Source of the DNA: Methylophaga sp.
GTDB lineage: Bacteria > Pseudomonadota > Gammaproteobacteria > Nitrosococcales > Methylophagaceae
Reading direction: 5' to 3'
NCBI RefSeq assembly: GCF_030651745.1
Contig: NZ_JAUSCC010000062.1
Coordinates: 1 to 64,000 of the forward strand
DNA length: 64,000 nucleotides
The stretch's first letter is position 1. Every line of letters begins with the position of its first letter. Positions 1-9,704 of this stretch are shown here, piece after piece. The translations under genes and the position numbers were made by a program. A model generated the notes under the pieces. That model searched no databases, was not told where the DNA came from, and saw only the letters and a list, made by a program, of their open reading frames with translations.

Positions 1-906
<906 letters not shown>

Positions 907-996
907 CTAATTCTTCCTTGTCCTGCGTTATATAACGCGGCTTTTTTTGTTTTTGCTTAAGATCAACTTACTTTTGAGAAACCCAACAAGTGCTGA

Positions 997-3306
997 CTAA
1001 AAATTCAAGCTCAGGTTGGGCTTCACTTGCAACATCTGTTGAATAAACTGTTGTTTGATTTGCTCCAGATCGGCTTCTGTCTCAGCTTCGAAACGCAAGG
1101 TTAGACCTGGCACAGTATTAGATGCTCGAACCAAGCCCCATCCTTTGCCAAAATTCACCCTGACACCATCAATGGTGATGACTTCAGCCCCATCGAACTG
1201 GGCATTTTGGGTGAATTGTGTCATAAAACGCCGACATTCTGCTGTATCTAAATCAATTAAAATTTCGTGCGTGTTAAAGCTTTGCGGTTGCGCGGCAAAA
1301 ATTTCGGTTGCACCACGACGTTGGGGATCATCGGCAATCAAGGCCAATAACCTGCAAGCAGCAAATAATGCATCATCAAAACCATACCAATTGTCGGCAA
1401 AGAAGATATGTCCGCTCAACTCTCCCCCCAATTTTGCATCATGTTTTAACATTTCAGCACGTAATAACGAATGTCCTGAAGCACACATCAGCGGTTTACC
1501 ACCAGCTCGTGTAATGACCTGCTCCAGCAATCCCGTACTTTTAACATCGTAGATAATGGTCGAACCTTTATGACGTTTCAAAACGTCGGTGGCAAATAAC
1601 ATCAATAATCGATCCGGCCAGATGATTTCACCTTCCCCATTTACTACGCCCAGCCGATCCCCATCACCATCAAAGGCGAGGCCGATATCCAGATGCTTAT
1701 CACGAACCAGTTTGGAAATATCCCGCATATTCTGTGGTTGAGCAGGATTTGGGTGATGATTCGGAAAATGTCCATCAACTTCACAGAACAGCTCATGTAC
1801 ATCACACCCCAATGCTGTCAGCAAACGCGGAGCCACTTTGCCTGCGATACCATTACCGCAATCAACACCGACTTTCAGCGGACGGGATAAGGTAACAGCC
1901 TGTTTTACTTTCTCAATATAACTTTCAATGATATCGGCCTGACGTAGCTGACCTTCCCCATCGTATAAACGCGATTGCTGTATGCGTTGGTAAATCCCTT
2001 GAATCGCATCACCAGAAAGTGTTTTGTTATTGATGACAATTTTGAGGCCGTTGTAGCCTTGAGGATTATGGCTACCAGTGACAACCACGCCACAATTCGT
2101 CCGCATATGCTGAGAGGCAAAATAGACCAATGGCGTTGGTACAGCGCCGATATCGGTCACATCACAACCACTGGCCAAAAGTCCTTCAATCAGAGCATCA
2201 CTGAAACTTTCACTAGAAAGTCTGCCATCACGACCGACGATAATCCTAGTCTGTTCTTGATGCTGCGCCTCAGATCCAATAGCCAGACCCAATACCCGCA
2301 TAATCGGCTCACTGAGCTGAGTGCCAACAATCCCACGAATATCATAGGCTTTGAAAATGACTGGCTTGATATCGACTGGCCTGACCCTATCGACGGCTTC
2401 GGTTTTACTGATCTTTGGTGCAGCGACACGGATCACGGCAGGCATTGGCGTGTTATCAATGTTGACTTCATTTTCCACATATTCGACGGGTCTTGGACGG
2501 GCTCCAACTTGGGCTTGTTTTTTTGCTCGTAAGGTACTGAATTTAGTTGCGACTAACCAGCACAAAACCAAAACAATAATGGTTAACATCGCCAATGCTG
2601 GCCATGCCGCCGATCTCGCTAGATTTTCTGCTGGAGAAAATGCTAAACGCCAATAAGCTCCTGGTAGTGCCTGAGTGTAAATGCGGCCTGAATGCTGTGT
2701 GGTTTTATCGCCCTGTTCTAATAAGGTTAGCCAATTCTGGGCACCTTGCTGCAACAGCAGACTTCCAGAGCCAATCGTTAGATAACGCTCTCTAAGTTTA
2801 TTTTCCAGTTCCGTCATTTGCAGTGATAAGACCAGATAGCCCGAATCAGCTAGTTTTTTGGTCAATAGAATATGTGCTTGAGGAGTATTGGGCTGCATAA
2901 CGGCGATATCCGCCATGCCTTGCTTTTCAGCCTGTCGCAGACTGTTGATGGTGCCAAAACTCACCGGAATACAGGCCTCTGATGTCGGAGCAGCAGGTAT
3001 TTCAGTCAAGACGCATGCTGTTGATGCTGCAGACCAACCATACGCAACTGGGTCTTGTACATCAGCTGCAGTCATTTCATTAAAACGCTGCTGCCAGCTC
3101 TGCAACATTTCGGTCAGACCTGACGCAGCAATTGCCAGCTTTTCAGTTTGCTGTTGGTTAAAAACCGTTAAAGCGGATTGCTTTTGATAGTCGTTTATCC
3201 AAATGGCGGCAGCCAGACCTGATACGACAATCAAAATCATCAACAAAATGGCTAGAGAACTCAGCCTTCTGCGAAAGATTTTCAGGTTTTGCAGAGTTAG
3301 CAGCAC
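997..3306 (-). CDS. algC: Phosphomannomutase/phosphoglucomutase with membrane-anchored N-terminal extension
   Basis: Interconverts hexose 6- and 1-phosphates, supplying sugar nucleotides for LPS and exopolysaccharide. The protein has 769 residues, against about 460 for the short AlgC form. The first ~310 residues hold a hydrophobic helix near residues 17-38, a region likely outside the membrane, a second helix near 235-253 and a Pro-rich linker. The mutase follows: phosphoserine loop TGSHNP near 410, metal loop DGDGDR near 550, and a C-terminal RASNT phosphate-binding motif. The start is GTG, 9 bases after the dut stop. Long AlgC proteins with such an extension occur in gammaproteobacteria; the role of the extension is unknown to me. 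It probably shares a transcript with coaBC and dut. Confidence 0.93.
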   Translation of the reverse strand: MLLTLQNLKIFRRRLSSLAILLMILIVVSGLAAAIWINDYQKQSALTVFNQQQTEKLAIAASGLTEMLQSWQQRFNEMTAADVQDPVAYGWSAASTACVLTEIPAAPTSEACIPVSFGTINSLRQAEKQGMADIAVMQPNTPQAHILLTKKLADSGYLVLSLQMTELENKLRERYLTIGSGSLLLQQGAQNWLTLLEQGDKTTQHSGRIYTQALPGAYWRLAFSPAENLARSAAWPALAMLTIIVLVLCWLVATKFSTLRAKKQAQVGARPRPVEYVENEVNIDNTPMPAVIRVAAPKISKTEAVDRVRPVDIKPVIFKAYDIRGIVGTQLSEPIMRVLGLAIGSEAQHQEQTRIIVGRDGRLSSESFSDALIEGLLASGCDVTDIGAVPTPLVYFASQHMRTNCGVVVTGSHNPQGYNGLKIVINNKTLSGDAIQGIYQRIQQSRLYDGEGQLRQADIIESYIEKVKQAVTLSRPLKVGVDCGNGIAGKVAPRLLTALGCDVHELFCEVDGHFPNHHPNPAQPQNMRDISKLVRDKHLDIGLAFDGDGDRLGVVNGEGEIIWPDRLLMLFATDVLKRHKGSTIIYDVKSTGLLEQVITRAGGKPLMCASGHSLLRAEMLKHDAKLGGELSGHIFFADNWYGFDDALFAACRLLALIADDPQRRGATEIFAAQPQSFNTHEILIDLDTAECRRFMTQFTQNAQFDGAEVITIDGVRVNFGKGWGLVRASNTVPGLTLRFEAETEADLEQIKQQFIQQMLQVKPNLSLNF

Positions 3307-3314
3307 GGCTGTGC

Positions 3315-3770
3315 TCAGCTTCTGCCAGTATGACCAAAACCGCCGCTGCCACGCTCACTGGCAGTAAACTCAGTCACTTGTTCAAAGCCGACCTGAACCA
3401 CTGGAACAAACAACATTTGTGCAATACGCTCACCCACCACGATTTCAAAAGGGGTATTACCTCGGTTCCAGCACGAGACAAAAATCTGTCCTTGATAATC
3501 ACTATCAATGAGGCCGACCAGGTTTCCCAATACGATGCCATGCTTATGACCTAAGCCCGAACGTGGCAAAATCATCGCCGCTAAAGCAGGATCATCAATA
3601 TGTATGGCGATGCCTGTCGGAATCAAAATAGTTTCACCGGGATTCAACGTCAGGTTTTCATCCAGACAGGCTCGCAAATCCATTCCTGCAGAGCCAGCTG
3701 TGGCGTAATCAGGAAGCTCAATCGATGTGCCCAGCCTAGGATCGAGAATTTTAAATTGAATTTTTTGCAT
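3315..3770 (-). CDS. dut: Deoxyuridine 5'-triphosphate nucleotidohydrolase
   Basis: Hydrolyses dUTP to dUMP and pyrophosphate, keeping uracil out of DNA and feeding dTMP synthesis. At 151 residues it has the usual trimeric dUTPase length. The conserved motifs appear in order: [22 protein letters not shown], the region around GERIAQM, and the C-terminal [10 protein letters not shown] arm that closes over the active site. The ATG at 3770 lies inside the end of coaBC (20-base overlap), so the two are probably translationally coupled. The coaBC-dut-algC order is classical in gammaproteobacteria. Confidence 0.97.
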   Translation of the reverse strand: MQKIQFKILDPRLGTSIELPDYATAGSAGMDLRACLDENLTLNPGETILIPTGIAIHIDDPALAAMILPRSGLGHKHGIVLGNLVGLIDSDYQGQIFVSCWNRGNTPFEIVVGERIAQMLFVPVVQVGFEQVTEFTASERGSGGFGHTGRS

Positions 3771-4971
3771 GATAGCGCTCTGTTATTAATGTTATGAGTT
3801 CGCGTGCAATTTCAAGTTTCGGGGCTTCAAGCAATGACTTGTGGCCGCCCTCCCAGAAAATTTCCAGCGCATTGTTCTCCTGACCAAAAGCCAGTCCATC
3901 CCCCACCTGATTCGCTGCAATCAAATCCAGACGTTTTTGCTGTAATTTTTGTTGAGCATAATGCTGCAAATCGTCTGTTTCTGCGGCAAAACCTACTACC
4001 AAATCTGGCCGCCCACTGGCATTGGCGACCGCGGTAATAATATCGGGATTCAATCGAAGTTGCAGTGATAAATCGTCTTTTGCAGATTTTTTGAGTTTTG
4101 CTTGAGCCGGATCGGCAGGGCGATAATCGGCAACCGCCGCACAGCCAATGAAAATGGTTGTTTGTGCTAAATGGCTCATTACAGCGTCATGCATTTGCTG
4201 GGCTGTTTCCACCTTCACACAAGTTATGCCAGCTGGAGCTGTCAACGCAACCGGACCAGAAATCAATGTTACATCTGCGCCAGCTTCAACGGCGGCTTGC
4301 GCGAGCGCATAACCCATTTTTCCGGAACTGCGATTAGCAATAAAACGAACCGGGTCGATAGGTTCATAAGTCGGACCTGCCGTGATAACGACTTTTTTTC
4401 CAGTCAATGGACCCGGCTGAATTTTTGTCAGCAAATGCTTCAGCATCGTTTCGACAGCCATTAAACGCCCCTCACCATGTTCGCCACAGGCCTGATCGCC
4501 ACTCTCTGGTCCAATAAATTCAACACCACGTTGTTTAAGCAGCTGACAATTCTGCTGGGTAGCAATATGTGACCACATTTTATTGTTCATCGCCGGCGCT
4601 ACCATTAGTGGCGCCTCAGAAGCGAGACATACAGTAGAAAGCAAATCATCGGCAAGGCCATGAGCAAGTTTTGCCAGACAATCGGCAGTTGCTGGTGCAA
4701 TCAATATCCAATCCGCCCAACGTGCTAATTTGATATGTCCCATCGCAGCTTCTTCATCAGCGTCAAAGAAATTTAATGACACCGGATTGCCGCTGACAGT
4801 TTGCATGGTGAGCGGTGTAATAAATTGCGTCGCCCCTCTACTCATCATTACCCTTACTTCAGCACCGTGTTCCTTTAACCTTCGCACTAAATCAGCCGCT
4901 TTATAAGCGGCAATACTGCCAGTGATGCCAAGTAAGATACGTTTACCGTGAAAAGCATTGTCGTCAATCAT
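3751..4971 (-). CDS. coaBC: Bifunctional phosphopantothenoylcysteine decarboxylase/synthetase
   Basis: Carries out two steps of coenzyme A synthesis: CTP-dependent joining of cysteine to 4'-phosphopantothenate (CoaB) and FMN-dependent decarboxylation (CoaC). The 406 residues match the family. The N-terminal flavoprotein half has [11 protein letters not shown], the PAMNNKMW substrate-binding motif and a catalytic cysteine in [10 protein letters not shown]. The C-terminal half starts near residue 190 with [16 protein letters not shown] and has SSGKMG and the KLKK lysines. The start overlaps the yihY stop by four bases (ATGA). Confidence 0.97.
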   Translation of the reverse strand: MIDDNAFHGKRILLGITGSIAAYKAADLVRRLKEHGAEVRVMMSRGATQFITPLTMQTVSGNPVSLNFFDADEEAAMGHIKLARWADWILIAPATADCLAKLAHGLADDLLSTVCLASEAPLMVAPAMNNKMWSHIATQQNCQLLKQRGVEFIGPESGDQACGEHGEGRLMAVETMLKHLLTKIQPGPLTGKKVVITAGPTYEPIDPVRFIANRSSGKMGYALAQAAVEAGADVTLISGPVALTAPAGITCVKVETAQQMHDAVMSHLAQTTIFIGCAAVADYRPADPAQAKLKKSAKDDLSLQLRLNPDIITAVANASGRPDLVVGFAAETDDLQHYAQQKLQQKRLDLIAANQVGDGLAFGQENNALEIFWEGGHKSLLEAPKLEIARELITLITERYHAKNSI

Positions 4972-6338
4972 TTTGCATTTTCACCCAAGGCTAAATCCCG
5001 CAAACTCAAATCATCCAAAACATCATTTTGTGCTTCAGTTATCTCGCAGAAAAAGGCTTCAATGCCTGGCTCAGTGTGCTGCTGTAATTTTGAAACATTC
5101 ACTTCCTCAGCACTACGTAAGCAGGCCAATATTTCACTGACCTGAATTTTGCTCACATCACCCGCCAGTGTATAAGCGATCTTATCGCCAGCTACTTCCA
5201 CCAAAAAGCCCCCCTTCTCCAACATGCCCAGGAGATCCTCTAAATTTTCACCGCTTAAGGCGGTGAGTTGCTCCAGTTCTGAAAGACTGTACGCAGGCTG
5301 TTTATTACAAAAACGGCGAGCAATAATTGTCATCAGCCACAGGCCCTTTTTTTCGCGCAACCGAGGGCTCAATACCAGCGTTTTGCCACCCATCAATACA
5401 AATTTAGGGTGTTGCAGATAGAACGCGACCTGCGATCCGGTCAACAAAATATACCAGCCCAGATAAAGCCAGATCATAAAGAAAAACAGAATCGCAAAAC
5501 TGGAATAGATTGCTGTGTAATTAGAAGATGAAGCAACAAACGTGGCAAACAACGTCCCCAAACCAATCCACAAAGCTCCGGCCACCATCGCCCCACCAAA
5601 CGCCGGACCAAGTTTCACCTTGGTATTGGGAATAAAGGTATAGAGAAAGGTGAAGGCCAACACAATCATGAAATACGGCAGCAATTTGGTCAGAATCAAT
5701 AACAAGGTTCCAAATGGCTCGATGGATTGCAGGGTTAGGACTACATCATGCTTCATGACTGTAGCGGCAATACCCAACGCTGAAAATACCAGAACCGGTC
5801 CAATCATCACCACACTCAGATAGTCGGTGAAACGGCGGGCCAAAGTTCTGGGGCGCTTCACTCGCCAGACATAGTTAAATGCACTTTCAACTTTTTGTAC
5901 CAGCGCAATAATCGTATAGAACAGCATACCCAAACCGATTGAGCCAAGCACACCAACTTTAACGTTTTCCACAAAACCGATAATGTTGGCGGTCATCTCT
6001 TCACCACGCTCACCCAACGGCATCATAAAGTTTAGCAACACCGGTTCAATCTGGTTGTGTACACCGAACGCTTTCAGTACAGAGAACGCCACGGCAATTA
6101 ACGGCACCAAGGACAGTAAGGTAGTAAACACCAGACTCATCGCCCGTAAATTTAATTCGCCTGTCGACAATTGTCGGATCATCACAAAAATGACACGCAC
6201 AATATGATGTGCCAAGCGACGTAATCGGCTGGTTCCTTCCGCCGCTTCCTGCCAGATCTGAACCTGAAAGAAGTGTTTTAACTTATCTATATGTTCACTC
6301 ATATTCGTTACCATCCTGATGGCCTTCGATTTATCCAT
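4968..6338 (-). CDS. yihY: YihY/UPF0761 family inner-membrane protein
   Basis: A multispanning inner-membrane protein of the YihY (formerly 'RNase BN') family; its molecular function is not established. It has 456 residues. About six hydrophobic segments lie between residues 50 and 300, followed by a soluble tail of about 150 residues with a winged-helix-like look (LSELEQLTALSGENLEDLL). The E. coli homologue is shorter and lacks most of this tail; longer versions are common elsewhere in the class. The ATG at 6338 overlaps the Nif3-like stop by one base; a second ATG at 6302 (MSEHIDKL) is also possible. It is the upstream partner of coaBC. Confidence 0.85.
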   Translation of the reverse strand: MDKSKAIRMVTNMSEHIDKLKHFFQVQIWQEAAEGTSRLRRLAHHIVRVIFVMIRQLSTGELNLRAMSLVFTTLLSLVPLIAVAFSVLKAFGVHNQIEPVLLNFMMPLGERGEEMTANIIGFVENVKVGVLGSIGLGMLFYTIIALVQKVESAFNYVWRVKRPRTLARRFTDYLSVVMIGPVLVFSALGIAATVMKHDVVLTLQSIEPFGTLLLILTKLLPYFMIVLAFTFLYTFIPNTKVKLGPAFGGAMVAGALWIGLGTLFATFVASSSNYTAIYSSFAILFFFMIWLYLGWYILLTGSQVAFYLQHPKFVLMGGKTLVLSPRLREKKGLWLMTIIARRFCNKQPAYSLSELEQLTALSGENLEDLLGMLEKGGFLVEVAGDKIAYTLAGDVSKIQVSEILACLRSAEEVNVSKLQQHTEPGIEAFFCEITEAQNDVLDDLSLRDLALGENAK

Positions 6339-7096
6339 TAGACTGGATTATCAATATCGATAAAGGTGTGTTGCAGGCCGAAATGATCAGCAATATGTTC
6401 GCCCAAGGCTTTAACTCCATAACGTTCCGTAGCATGATGGCCTGAAGCGATATAGTGAATTCCAAGCTCCCGTGCCAAATGGGTGGTTTGTTCTGACACC
6501 TCGCCGCTGATAAATGCGTCCAGACCTAATTCTGCCGCTTGCTGAATATAGCCTTGTGCGGCGCCAGTACACCAGCCCAAGGTAGTGATTGCACGATCAT
6601 GTCCAGCAATAATAGTGGGCCTACGACCCAGCTTTTCCTCAATATGCGATGAAAACGCATCCAGTGATTGCGGCATTTTTAAGCATCCGCACAACGCAAG
6701 CGCCGGCTCGCCAGTACCTGAAATTCGGCCATCAATTTCAATATCCAGCATTTTAGCTAGCTGAACATTATTTCCAAATTCGGCATGGCCATCTAATGGC
6801 AGATGATAAGCAATAAGATTGATATCGTGTGTCAACAAGGTTTTCAAGCGTTGATATTTCACTCCAGTCACCGACGGGGACTCTCCTCGCCAAAAATACC
6901 CATGATGCACCAATATTGCATCGGCATGATTTGCTACAGCAGCATCCAGCAATGCCTGGCTTGCCGTAACGCCGGTCACCAATGTTTTAATCTGCTGCTT
7001 ACCTTCCACCTGCAAACCATTGGGACAATAGTCCTGAAATCTTGATGTATCCAACACGTCATCAAGATAGGCGAGCAGCTCTGTTCGGGTTATCAT
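6338..7096 (-). CDS. Nif3-like dinuclear metal centre protein (YbgI family)
   Basis: Member of the Nif3/YbgI family, which forms toroidal hexamers with a two-metal site. Some members are described as GTP cyclohydrolase I type 2-like, but the role is unsettled. The 252-residue product starts MITRTELLAYLDDVL and has the typical CPNGLQVEG, a histidine pair in VHHGYFW, and a C-terminal SGHHATERYGV metal-binding segment. The frame stays open upstream to 7207, but those 37 codons look like intergenic sequence, so the ATG at 7096 is chosen. It heads the leftward run toward yihY-coaBC-dut-algC. Confidence 0.88.
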   Translation of the reverse strand: MITRTELLAYLDDVLDTSRFQDYCPNGLQVEGKQQIKTLVTGVTASQALLDAAVANHADAILVHHGYFWRGESPSVTGVKYQRLKTLLTHDINLIAYHLPLDGHAEFGNNVQLAKMLDIEIDGRISGTGEPALALCGCLKMPQSLDAFSSHIEEKLGRRPTIIAGHDRAITTLGWCTGAAQGYIQQAAELGLDAFISGEVSEQTTHLARELGIHYIASGHHATERYGVKALGEHIADHFGLQHTFIDIDNPV

Positions 7097-7148
7097 CCAT
7101 ATCACTCCACATAATCTCTGGTCACTATAACAAAACAGGAGTCTTAAA

Positions 7149-7832
7149 ATGGATGCTGTGAGTATTATAGCGCTGAGTATGGGCGCCGCCTGGGCCAGTG
7201 GAATCAACTTATATGCTGCTGTTTTTATGCTCGGCTATATGGGCAGCAGCGGTCATCTTGTGCTGCCGGATGAATTACAGGTGCTCAGCGACCCACTGGT
7301 TATGACGGCCGCCGCCGTTATGTATTGTGTGGAATTTTTTGCTGATAAAGTGCCAGGTGTAGATACTGGTTGGGATACATTGCATACCTTTATCCGAATA
7401 CCGGCAGGGGCTATGTTGGCCGCCAGCGCGGTCGGTGATGTCAGTCCAGTAATTGAACTTACTGCGGGTATTCTCGGTGGAGGACTTGCTGCGGCAACTC
7501 ATGCGACAAAAGCTGGCAGTCGATTATTGATAAATACTTCCCCCGAACCTTTCAGTAACTGGGGAGCATCAATAACCGAAGATTTACTGGTGATTGCGGG
7601 GTTATGGACAGCTCTTACTCATCCGTTGTGGTTTCTGACCGCATTACTGATTTTTGTTCTGTTGATGATTTGGCTGTTACCGCGTTTGTGGCGCTTGATA
7701 AAAACCGTTTTGCAATACATTGGAAGCTGGTTGGGGTGGTGCAAGAAACCGGAAAGAACCAATGCTGCTTCAACCCCACAACCTTCTGGGCAGATATTAG
7801 CTAAGTCTGAAGCAGATAAAACCGACGTTTAA
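7149..7832 (+). CDS. DUF4126 family integral membrane protein
   Basis: A 227-residue hydrophobic protein of the DUF4126 family, function unknown. The N-terminus (SMGAAWASGINLYAAVFMLG) and the FFADKVPGVDTGWDTLHTFIRIPAGA block are typical. About five membrane helices are visible, and the last ~40 residues are a polar tail. It is transcribed away from the Nif3-like gene, and its last bases overlap the end of convergent cheR by four bases. An 'AACAGGAG' ribosome-binding site precedes the ATG. Nothing nearby reveals its substrate or partner. Confidence 0.8.
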   Translation: MDAVSIIALSMGAAWASGINLYAAVFMLGYMGSSGHLVLPDELQVLSDPLVMTAAAVMYCVEFFADKVPGVDTGWDTLHTFIRIPAGAMLAASAVGDVSPVIELTAGILGGGLAAATHATKAGSRLLINTSPEPFSNWGASITEDLLVIAGLWTALTHPLWFLTALLIFVLLMIWLLPRLWRLIKTVLQYIGSWLGWCKKPERTNAASTPQPSGQILAKSEADKTDV

Positions 7833-8662
7833 CGACGACGATATACCACGCCATGCGGCGTACGTTGCAAATCAAACGCATCGGTATAGCCGCTGATGGT
7901 TTCAGAAGCGCCCAAAAACAAATAGCCACCAGGATTTAATGACTGGGCAAGCCGGGTCAGAATGTCGGATTTGCGTTGTGTCGAAAAATAAATCAGTACA
8001 TTGCGGCAGAAAATCACGTCGAAACGACCCAATGCGGTATAACTTTGTAACAAGTTCTGTTCTCTAAATTGCACCCGTTGTTTGAGCTCATCCACAATAT
8101 GCCAGCGACCTTCCAATTGTTTGAAAAACTGTTGTCGTCTGGCTGCAGAAATGCCTCTGATCAGCGCATGTTCCTCATAGACACCGCGTCTCGCCATGGC
8201 CAGCATACTGTTCGAAATATCGGTGGCAATGATTTGTGTGCTCTTGAGTCGGCTATCCGGTTTTTTACGGATGTACTCACTGAGGATCATACTGATGGTA
8301 TAAGGCTCTTGACCGGAAGAGCAGGCTGCAGACCAGATTTTACAAGGTGGGTTGATACGGGTTTCCATATCGGTAAGTGTTAATTTTTCAAACACTTCAA
8401 ACGGCCCACCATCACGAAACCATGAGGTTTCATTAGTGGTCATTGCATCTATTACTGAATCACGTAAATGTCGTGGATGGCCACGCTGAATCGCATTTAA
8501 CAGATCGGCTACTGAGGCAATGTTTTCGTCACGTAATAATTTGGTTAATCGGCTGACAATTAAGTATTGTTTGCCATCGCCCAAAACGATGCCGCAGGCT
8601 TGTTCCAAAAAAAGCCGAAACCGTTCGTAATCGGCCTGACTAATGTCATTTCCTTGTAACAT
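7829..8662 (-). CDS. cheR: CheR-type chemoreceptor methyltransferase
   Basis: SAM-dependent methyltransferase that methylates glutamates of chemoreceptors. An N-terminal helical CheR domain (ISQADYERF...CGIVLGDGKQYLIVSRL) is followed by the Rossmann catalytic domain with WSAACSSGQEPYTISM (SAM loop), IIATDIS and the FDVIFCRNVLIYF block. The usual start would be the ATG at 8662 (277 residues); an in-frame TTG at 8680 adds six residues, and neither has a well-spaced Shine-Dalgarno. No other chemotaxis genes are adjacent, so its receptor partner is not shown here. It overlaps the convergent DUF4126 gene by four bases. Confidence 0.9.
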   Translation of the reverse strand: MLQGNDISQADYERFRLFLEQACGIVLGDGKQYLIVSRLTKLLRDENIASVADLLNAIQRGHPRHLRDSVIDAMTTNETSWFRDGGPFEVFEKLTLTDMETRINPPCKIWSAACSSGQEPYTISMILSEYIRKKPDSRLKSTQIIATDISNSMLAMARRGVYEEHALIRGISAARRQQFFKQLEGRWHIVDELKQRVQFREQNLLQSYTALGRFDVIFCRNVLIYFSTQRKSDILTRLAQSLNPGGYLFLGASETISGYTDAFDLQRTPHGVVYRRR

Positions 8663-8765
8663 ACCTGCGATTTGCCTCAACCCTATTGATTTTGTCTATA
8701 ACCCTTAGCGGCCATTATGCTTAAATGTTTAGCCCATGTGACTTAAATATACTCTGATTGCTTAT

Positions 8766-9632
8766 ATGTCAAAAAACAAGCCCAATATGAAACATCGAAA
8801 TATTTTGATTACCGGATGCTCCAGCGGTATTGGTCTGGAAGCTGCAAAAATATTACACGCTAGGGGCCATCGGGTAATTGCCACTGTCAGAAACCCAACT
8901 GCTCAAAGTATGTTAACTGCAGCAGGTATTAGCAACTTGCTATGCGATTTGAATGATAGCGACTCTATCAATCAGGCTGTTCAAGCTGCTTCAGAGATTT
9001 TTAACGGGCCCATCGACGTATTATTTAACAATGCTGCCTACGGCCAACCCGGTGCAGTGGAAGATTTATCCCGTGCAGCACTGCGTGAACAATTTGAGAC
9101 CAATGTGTTTGGCACTCAAGAACTAACCAATCTGGTTATTAAACAAATGCGACAACACGGTTTTGGCAGAATTATCTATAACAGCTCTGTTTCAGGCTTG
9201 ATCGCCCTGCCATATCGCGGTGCTTACAATGCTAGTAAATATGCTATTGAAGGTTTGGCTGATACCTTACGACTGGAATTGAAAGGCACAGGAATCACTA
9301 TTTCATTAATCGAGCCCGGCCCGATAAGCAGCCATTTCCGCCAAAATGCCTTTGCCAAATATCAGCAGCATATCGACAAAAATAACAGCAGCCACCACAC
9401 TGTTTATGATGCGATGGAAAAACGTTTATTAACGCCGGGACCAGCAGCTCCTTTTACCCTTCCTGCCAAAGCGGTAGTTGATAAATTAGTACATGCGATT
9501 GAGTCAGATCATCCCAAAATACGTTACTACGTTACCTTTCCGACCTATTTATTTGCCTATCTCAAACGCGTATTGCCGGCCCGCGGTTTGGATTGGGTAT
9601 TGAATCGGGTTTCTCGTGGTGAACAACGTTAA
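8766..9632 (+). CDS. Short-chain dehydrogenase/reductase, classical SDR
   Basis: NAD(P)-dependent oxidoreductase of the classical SDR family; the substrate is unknown. The 288 residues contain the cofactor motif TGCSSGIGLEAA near residue 18, the structural NNAAYG, the catalytic serine in YNSSVSG and the catalytic YNASK. The C-terminus has a hydrophobic stretch (YYVTFPTYLFAYLKRVLP) common in SDRs that act on lipophilic substrates. A second possible start is the ATG at 8787 (MKHRNILIT). It stands alone between cheR and the GGDEF/EAL gene. Confidence 0.88.
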   Translation: MSKNKPNMKHRNILITGCSSGIGLEAAKILHARGHRVIATVRNPTAQSMLTAAGISNLLCDLNDSDSINQAVQAASEIFNGPIDVLFNNAAYGQPGAVEDLSRAALREQFETNVFGTQELTNLVIKQMRQHGFGRIIYNSSVSGLIALPYRGAYNASKYAIEGLADTLRLELKGTGITISLIEPGPISSHFRQNAFAKYQQHIDKNNSSHHTVYDAMEKRLLTPGPAAPFTLPAKAVVDKLVHAIESDHPKIRYYVTFPTYLFAYLKRVLPARGLDWVLNRVSRGEQR

Positions 9633-9704
9633 GTAGTCTATATTTTTTCAGTCAATTGATATGCCATAATCGCGAGCATTACATTTCCAAGGGATTTGAT
9701 TTAA

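Noticed and set aside
925..938. Perfect palindrome GCGTTATATAACGC followed by a T tract between argB and algC
   Set aside because: The T tract is on the plus strand while both neighbours read leftward, so it cannot be their terminator; the palindrome has no loop and is short.
978..1017. AAACCCAAC and GGTTGGGCTT segments at the algC end, resembling the GGTTGGG repeat
   Set aside because: One half lies within algC codons and the match to the element is limited to short words.
1975..2532. Long open frame antisense to algC (185 codons)
   Set aside because: It is the shadow of a well-supported gene and shows no motif; the same holds for other antisense frames in clpB, polA and pilB.
7097..7207. 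Longer start for the Nif3-like protein
   Set aside because: The extra 37 residues are hydrophobic without a family match and run into the divergent gene's promoter region; the ATG at 7096 matches the family.
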